From Trebonia sp. (lineage in GTDB: Bacteria; Actinomycetota; Actinomycetes; Streptosporangiales; Streptosporangiaceae), in contig JASHPP010000638.1 in assembly GCA_030038035.1 (NCBI GenBank), positions 1 through 10,465 on the forward strand: a stretch of DNA of 10,465 nucleotides, read 5' to 3'. The translations under genes were made by a program, and so were the position numbers. Numbering within the stretch: the stretch's first letter is position 1; each line of letters starts with the position of its first letter. Shown piece after piece: positions 5,474 to 10,465 of this stretch. A model generated the notes under the pieces. The model saw only the letters and a list, made by a program, of their open reading frames with translations, ran no database searches and was not told where the DNA came from.

Positions 5474-6411
5474 TTCGCCTTCGCGGCCCTGGCCGACTCC
5501 GACCACTCGACCTCGGTCACCCGCTCCGCCGCCGGGCCGAGTTCTGCCGCGACGTCGGCGGCGAACTTCGCGACCCGCGACGCGGCCTCCTGCGCGTCGG
5601 GACGCTCGCCGCGCACCTCGCGGACAACAAGGTCGCACCGGGTGCGCAGACGCATCCCGCGGTCGAGCAGCGTGGCGATCTCGAAGTCGGCAAGCGCCTC
5701 AAGCAGGGCGGTCGCGGGCTCGGACAGCCCGTACGACCTGAGCTGGGCGTGGTCCACCGTGAAGTAGGCGGTGATCGTGTCCGCCGTGTACTCGACCCGG
5801 TGATGCGGGACCGTACCGTAGCCCTCGGCGGTCGCGCGGCCCTTGGCCTCGTTGATCACGACGTCCCGCTTGACCCCGCCGGAAACCGCGGGCTTCACGC
5901 CGGACGCCTCGATGAAGCTGGTCACGGCGCGGGAGATTTTCGGCTGCCACGGCCAGTCCTTGCGGGCGAAGAACACGCCGTGCACGAGCGAGACCGGGTC
6001 CAGCCGGAAGCAGGCCCGGGCGACAGCCCGGTAGTCGAGCGGACGGCCTTTAACCAGGCCGAGTTGCCCCTCCATCCACTTCTCGCCGTCCGTGCCAGCG
6101 ACGGTTCCCTTCATGATGTAGGCGGATGCCAGGCGGTGTGCCTCAGCCCGGCTGGAAGACAGGAAGTTGCCTTGCGGATCGACGATGCGGACGTAGGGCA
6201 CGCCGGCGTCGGCCAGTTCGGCAACCTGGTTGTTGGTCGCGACGTCCCAGGTCGTGCCCTCCAGCCAGTTCGCCATCGATTGCGCGGACTCCACGAGCAG
6301 CTTGTTGTCGCCGAACTCCGCGGCGCCCAGGTCGGGAAACCCGGTGGGCTGTATCAGCGACCCGGCCAGCGGCGTGAGGTCGGCTTCGAGCACGGTGCGG
6401 TAAACGGTCAT
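5470..6411 (-). CDS. csb1: Csb1, type I-G Cas7 backbone subunit (GSU0053 family)
   Basis: A 313-residue Csb1 (Cas7g). It belongs to the RAMP superfamily and would coat the crRNA spacer as the repeated backbone subunit of the effector. Family marks are near the N-terminus: SLIQPTGFPDLGAAEF (about 17-32), then LVESAQSMANWLE and TTWD. DFEIATLLDRGMRLRTRCDL lies in the last third. The ATG at 6411 overlaps the csx17 stop as ATGA and has AGGAG six bases before it, inside csx17. The open frame reaches further upstream to 6771, but that extension overlaps csx17 fully and is Arg/Pro/Gly-rich shadow sequence. The protein ends with the Ala/Lys tail AKAK, and csb2 begins in its stop codon. Confidence 0.93.
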   Translation of the reverse strand: MTVYRTVLEADLTPLAGSLIQPTGFPDLGAAEFGDNKLLVESAQSMANWLEGTTWDVATNNQVAELADAGVPYVRIVDPQGNFLSSSRAEAHRLASAYIMKGTVAGTDGEKWMEGQLGLVKGRPLDYRAVARACFRLDPVSLVHGVFFARKDWPWQPKISRAVTSFIEASGVKPAVSGGVKRDVVINEAKGRATAEGYGTVPHHRVEYTADTITAYFTVDHAQLRSYGLSEPATALLEALADFEIATLLDRGMRLRTRCDLVVREVRGERPDAQEAASRVAKFAADVAAELGPAAERVTEVEWSESARAAKAK

Positions 6412-8573
6412 GACGGCTCCTGCGTTTGGGGGTTGGCGTAGTACGCGATCATGCGAAGCACTGCCTTCGGGGCCAGGCAGCGCGGGACGAGAGCGGCGGC
6501 GATCCGGACGCCCTCGCCGTCTCCTTGCGCGGACGGCCGCTCTGGCGGGGCGGGGACCGCGGTCCAGCAGGCCTGCCGCAGCCGGGCCGCGGCCTCGTCG
6601 TGAACCTGGGTCACCTGGCCGGCGGCTAGGCGCGTCGCCCAGTCGGGGGAAAGCGCGGGTACCGGCTCGTCGTCCGGTTCGTCGCGCGCGTTGCCCGGCC
6701 GGAGCCCGATGGCCAGCGGGTGCAGCAGTCCGAGCGTGGAGACCGGGACGTCCGGAGTCTCCGCTACCCATTCATGCCTGGCCCCCCGCCAGTTCAGAGC
6801 CAGGCAGGCGCGCAGCAGCACGTCAAGATCCGCCCCGTCCAGCTCGCCGTGGGCCAGCGCGTGCAGGTCGGCCGCGGGCACCGGGATGCCGGACGGGAAC
6901 GTCGGGACGCCACGGAACTTGTCCGCGTTGTGCTCCGCGGCCGCGGTGCGAGATCGCCAGATCAGCACGTCCGCCAGCACGCTGACCAGTGGTCGGGCTC
7001 CGAATCCGGGGACGATCGGGGCGTCTCGCCAGCTGTTCCCCGGATCGACCGGGAGAAGGATCTGGCGCATGGTCCGGGCAGGGCCATCGGCGGGCCAGGT
7101 CGCGCAGGAGGCGATGCCGACGGCGACGCGCAGTTCGGGTTCGGCTGACCCGATCTGTGTCAGCACTCGCAGGAAATCGGCGGCCGGCGGCGCGAACCGT
7201 GTCTGTACCGCGTCCTTCGCGCGGGCGCTGCGGGCCACGGCCATCTCCAGCGTGGTCAGCGCGGCGAGCATCCGGACGAGCGCCCATGGCTGGCCGTCGC
7301 GCGCGAACTCCAGATGCGCCTTCTGGAAACCGCGCGCCGCCTCCGCGACGGCGGTCGGGGCATCGCCGCCGCCCACCCGGAAGGCCCAGTCTTCCACCTT
7401 GGCGGTCAGTTGCACGGCTGGTTCTTCGCGGACCACGACCCGGTCCAGCGGGACGGCGGCGAACGCGAGCCCGTTACGGCGCTGCAGCCCGTAGCGGGTG
7501 AACTCGTCGATCCCCCGGGCCACGCCGAGGGAACGGGTCGCCGCGTAGAAGTCGACGGCGCGCCTGGCCGGGCGGCCGCGCCATGAGGCGCGTGCCTCGG
7601 CGAACAACTGCCGGATCTCGGCGAGCGTGAACTCCTTGCTCCAGGTCGGGGTCCATACCTCGCCGCGGGACTCCTCACCTGCCGCGCCGCTTGCCGAGCC
7701 GTCCGGAGAGGTCTTGACAGTGAAGGGCATCGCGGCCGTTCCCGCGGCATGCTGGTTGCGGCGCGCGGCGCTCGCCGCGAACAATAGCGAGCCCTCGACG
7801 ACCAGGACATAGCTCCACGGGTTGGCGAGCGAGCCTGCCGCGCCGAACCGGGACGAGCCCGGCCCTCCCGCGTTGCCGGGATCGAACTGGCCGATCGGCA
7901 CCTCGGAAAGCGGCCCGCTCTGGGTGCCGGCTAGCAGGTCCCTGGCCGCGGCGAGCGAACGCGCGCGCTCCTTCTGCGAGTTCTCCGGGGTGGCGATGAC
8001 GTCGATGAGCTGCTGGTGGAAGTTGGTCGAGAACTCAAGCCGCCCGTCGTTGCCGCCGGTGCCGAGGACCGGCGGGAAGAACGTGTTGTCGCCGGCGAGG
8101 ACGATCGCCGCGTCGATCCACGGCAGCAGTTCGTCCGGGCACCGGTTCCGGAACTCCAGGACGACCCGGTCCTTTTCCGCGACACCGGTCTGCGTTATCC
8201 ACCCCGCGTCGCGTGCCGTGGCGACCACGTCTTCTGCCACCGTGATCGCGGCGCGGAGGTTCGCGAGCCTCGGCGAGGGGTGCTTGCGCAGAACGTCGAG
8301 CCTGCGCAGCGGCTCCTTGTCCTTGCTGCCGAAACCGCTGCCGCCATTCCACGGGCTGAGCACGGGTGTCGGCACGTACTCCTCCGCGAGCCACCGCGCG
8401 ATGTCCGCCACCACGGTCGCGATCGCCAGCCCGGCCGGCGTCCACGCCGCTGTCGCCGCCGGATCGGCCTGCTCACCGAGCACCCGGATGAGTCCCAGGC
8501 CCGCCAGGTAGCTGGCCAGCGGCTCGGGCCGCAGGCCGGGCAGCACATGGCGGGTGATCGTTGTCGTGGTCAT
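6408..8573 (-). CDS. csx17: Csx17, type I-G large subunit (Cas8g)
   Basis: A 721-residue Csx17, within the family's usual size. It is the large (Cas8-like) subunit of the type I-G effector, thought to help recognise the PAM and the target. The N-terminus is diagnostic: HVLPGLRPEPLASYLAGLGL at about 9-28. Further marks are LSPWNGGSGFG near residue 73, a Gly/Ser-rich stretch (about 235-245), WTPTWSKEFTLAEI, and RRAVDFYAATRSLGVARGI followed by EFTRYGLQRRNGLAFAAVPL in the middle. The ATG at 8573 overlaps the cas3 stop as ATGA, with AAAGGA upstream. Some type I systems make a small subunit from an internal start in the large-subunit gene. The in-frame Met codons in the 3' part lack a clear ribosome binding site, so this is neither shown nor excluded. 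Confidence 0.92.
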   Translation of the reverse strand: MTTTTITRHVLPGLRPEPLASYLAGLGLIRVLGEQADPAATAAWTPAGLAIATVVADIARWLAEEYVPTPVLSPWNGGSGFGSKDKEPLRRLDVLRKHPSPRLANLRAAITVAEDVVATARDAGWITQTGVAEKDRVVLEFRNRCPDELLPWIDAAIVLAGDNTFFPPVLGTGGNDGRLEFSTNFHQQLIDVIATPENSQKERARSLAAARDLLAGTQSGPLSEVPIGQFDPGNAGGPGSSRFGAAGSLANPWSYVLVVEGSLLFAASAARRNQHAAGTAAMPFTVKTSPDGSASGAAGEESRGEVWTPTWSKEFTLAEIRQLFAEARASWRGRPARRAVDFYAATRSLGVARGIDEFTRYGLQRRNGLAFAAVPLDRVVVREEPAVQLTAKVEDWAFRVGGGDAPTAVAEAARGFQKAHLEFARDGQPWALVRMLAALTTLEMAVARSARAKDAVQTRFAPPAADFLRVLTQIGSAEPELRVAVGIASCATWPADGPARTMRQILLPVDPGNSWRDAPIVPGFGARPLVSVLADVLIWRSRTAAAEHNADKFRGVPTFPSGIPVPAADLHALAHGELDGADLDVLLRACLALNWRGARHEWVAETPDVPVSTLGLLHPLAIGLRPGNARDEPDDEPVPALSPDWATRLAAGQVTQVHDEAAARLRQACWTAVPAPPERPSAQGDGEGVRIAAALVPRCLAPKAVLRMIAYYANPQTQEPS

Positions 8574-10465
8574 TCGGCCAGGTCCTTTCCGCCGCTGGCG
8601 CGCCAGTCGGCGACGCGCACGAGAGTCTCCAGGTAAGCCAGGACGAACGGGCCGTACTTGTCCCGCAGCTCAAGGACGGTCCTGGTCCAGGAGCGCGCAC
8701 CGCCGAACTCGAACTGGTCGAGGTCCACGGTGAGCGTGGTCGCGGGCTGCCCGAGCATCGCCGGAACGTCGCTTCGTGCCCCCTGCTCCAGCCCGAGGAT
8801 CTTCTTGTCGGCCGCCTCGCCGGACGGCAGCACGACGAGGTCACCGGGGTCGCGGACCTGCACGCGCAGCTTGCCGTGGTGCGCGAGCACCAGGTAGCGG
8901 GCGAGGTCCGGGTCCGGCGCCTGCGCCAGCAGGTCGTGCAGCGGGCCGTCGATCAGCAGCAGCGACGCGAGCTCGTGCCGGAACGCGACCTTCCCGTCGA
9001 ACTCGAGCCTTCCCTTGGCGGCCGACTTGGCCCAGGGCCTGCCGGCATTGATCTCGTCTTCCCGATCGTCGCCGGCCAGCCGGCAGATCGCGTCCTGCCA
9101 GGTCTTGTGCGCCTTGCCGGCGTCGTGCAGGTAGCCGGCCATGACCGCGCTGCGCGCCGCGCCGGGTGGCAGGGCCGGCTGGAGCACGTCGGCCAGCGCC
9201 GCGGCCTGGTCGCGGACGTCTTCGCTGTGCCGGTCCAGCGACAGCCAGTCCCGCCGCTCGACGCTCGCGGAATCCGCGCTGTAGCAGTCCTCGGCTCCGG
9301 CCGCGAGCTCCGCGGCCGTCTGCAGGAGCGGACTGTCCGGCACCGGCCCGCGTGCCGACAGGTCGAACCCGGTCTCCGGGTCGTAGCCGCCGTCGGCGGC
9401 ATCGACAAGCAGCACCTCGCCCGGCCGGGCGCGGGACTGGCCGGATGCGGTGACCTTGACCCAGCCGCCCGCCACTTGGTCCAGCCGCCACACGGCCCGT
9501 TCCCTCGCGAGCTTGGCGACATCCCCGAGCGATACCCGGCAGCGGTTCTCTCCTGGCGGCGCCTTGACGTCCGGGTCCGGCGCCTCGTCCGCGCCCTGCG
9601 TCCAGGTGGCCCACGCGACTTCGGCGTCCAGGTCCTCGGCGTCGCGCACGTAGGGCGCTATGTCGACGTCCGCGCCGCTCAGGTCCGGCGAGGTGTCGAA
9701 CAGCCCGGCGAAGTCGCTGCGGCGGATCACCGCGACCTGGTCCCGCGTGGCGAAGACATCCCGGCCGAGCAGGCCCTCACCGGTGACGCGCTGGCCTTCT
9801 ATCTGGTCCAGCTCCGCGCTGGTGGCGTCGATGTCCCTCTGCTCGTAGGGCGCCGGCTTCGCCGGGGGAAGCCACCAGACTTGCGCGTTCTTGACCTTGC
9901 CGGTGCGGTTGCACCGGCCCGCCCGCTGCACGAGCGACGGCCACGGCGCCGCCTCGGTCACCAGGACCGCCGCGTTCAGGTCGATGCCGGCCTCGACGAC
10001 CTGCGTCGATACCACGATCCGGTCCTTCGGGCGCGCGACCACGTCCGCCATCAGCGTCGCGCGCTCGATGCCGCGGAACCGCGAGTGCAGCAACGTGCAT
10101 TCGTAGGAGCCGCCGCGCAGCTCCTTGTAGACGTCCCGCGCGGCCTGCACGGTGTTCAGCACGACGAGCGTGAGCGACCCGGCCCGGTGCAGGTCCCGGA
10201 CGGCGGCGGCGATCGCCTTGCAGTCGCCCGGGTCGGCCCGCAGGCGCCTTATCGTTCGCTCCGCGTCCAGCCGGACCGCGAGTTCGCCAATACGCTCATC
10301 CGGCAGGATCTCAACCGTGCTCGCGACCACCGGGTTGTCCACCGTCTCCAGCAGCCCTTCCGGCACCGTCGCGGACATGCAGGTCAGCCCGAACGGCTCG
10401 GCCGTGCCGTACTTCGCCGCGAATCCGGCAAGCTGCCGCAGCGTGGTGGTCGACTCCGGGCACAG
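8570..10465 (-). CDS. cas3: Cas3 helicase-nuclease with C-terminal HD domain, 5' end missing
   Basis: The last 631 codons of cas3; the frame is open to the window edge, so the in-frame ATG at 10378 is internal. The edge region holds helicase motif III (TCMSATVPEGLL). Motif IV-like LVVLNTVQAARDVY, CTLLHSRF, motif V VVSTQVVEAGIDL and motif VI QRAGRCNRTG (9899-9928) follow. Walker A and DEAH lie outside. The HD nuclease comes after the helicase: H in DRHSED (about 9227), HD in YLHDAGK (9122-9127), H in FRHELAS (about 8977), HH in LAHHGK (8876-8881), and D in RVADWRAS near the end. This helicase-HD order is the one found in type I-G and the reverse of most Cas3 proteins. All HD residues are present, so the protein looks active. 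It would be recruited to the target-bound effector to unwind and degrade DNA. Confidence 0.93.
   Translation of the reverse strand: MCPESTTTLRQLAGFAAKYGTAEPFGLTCMSATVPEGLLETVDNPVVASTVEILPDERIGELAVRLDAERTIRRLRADPGDCKAIAAAVRDLHRAGSLTLVVLNTVQAARDVYKELRGGSYECTLLHSRFRGIERATLMADVVARPKDRIVVSTQVVEAGIDLNAAVLVTEAAPWPSLVQRAGRCNRTGKVKNAQVWWLPPAKPAPYEQRDIDATSAELDQIEGQRVTGEGLLGRDVFATRDQVAVIRRSDFAGLFDTSPDLSGADVDIAPYVRDAEDLDAEVAWATWTQGADEAPDPDVKAPPGENRCRVSLGDVAKLARERAVWRLDQVAGGWVKVTASGQSRARPGEVLLVDAADGGYDPETGFDLSARGPVPDSPLLQTAAELAAGAEDCYSADSASVERRDWLSLDRHSEDVRDQAAALADVLQPALPPGAARSAVMAGYLHDAGKAHKTWQDAICRLAGDDREDEINAGRPWAKSAAKGRLEFDGKVAFRHELASLLLIDGPLHDLLAQAPDPDLARYLVLAHHGKLRVQVRDPGDLVVLPSGEAADKKILGLEQGARSDVPAMLGQPATTLTVDLDQFEFGGARSWTRTVLELRDKYGPFVLAYLETLVRVADWRASGGKDLAE

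Noticed and set aside
5474..5638. N-terminal extension of csb2 to an upstream ATG
   Set aside because: The extra 55 residues are Arg/Gly-rich and overlap csb1. The Csb2 family start matches the GTG at 5473 that overlaps the csb1 stop.
6412..6771. N-terminal extension of csb1
   Set aside because: It overlaps csx17 completely and is low-complexity shadow sequence. ATG 6411 has a ribosome binding site and gives the normal Csb1 N-terminus.
8658..10106. Several short plus-strand frames opposite cas3
   Set aside because: All are shadows of the cas3 coding sequence, whose helicase and HD motifs are clear.

Overview
The window is very GC-rich, with dense genes and strong third-position G/C bias, which points to an actinobacterium. 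The genus cannot be read from the sequence. All intact genes lie on the minus strand; the only plus-strand coding trace is a transposase fragment at the left edge.

Right half (4034-10465): a type I-G (formerly I-U) CRISPR-Cas effector operon, read right to left as cas3 (cut by the window edge), csx17 (cas8g), csb1 (cas7g) and csb2 (fused cas5/cas6). Each pair overlaps by four bases (ATGA, ATGA, GTGA), so the four genes are probably translationally coupled. Cas3 carries its HD nuclease domain after the helicase, as is typical of this subtype. Csb2 would process the crRNA and hold its ends, Csb1 would form the backbone, Csx17 is the large subunit, and Cas3 would unwind and cut the target. I see no cas1, cas2, cas4 or CRISPR array; any that exist lie outside the window.

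Middle (3283-3977): a vapBC-type toxin-antitoxin pair (Phd/YefM-like antitoxin, PIN-domain toxin) starts 56 bases after csb2. It has its own AT-rich, palindrome-bearing promoter that looks leaderless.

Left-centre (994-3096): one large uncharacterised gene of 700 codons. It is flanked by two directly repeated intergenic copies (about 883-961 and 3176-3254). Each copy can fold into a hairpin and lies just past the stop codon of a minus-strand gene.

Left edge (1-648): a second toxin-antitoxin locus, now broken. Its antitoxin gene is intact, but the PIN toxin gene is interrupted after 20 codons by the end of an IS66-family element. That element is itself internally deleted: the transposase stops matching at about 340 and the terminal inverted repeat ends at 395. 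Overall this looks like an accessory, defence-type region: CRISPR effector, two TA modules, an IS remnant and an unknown large gene between repeats.
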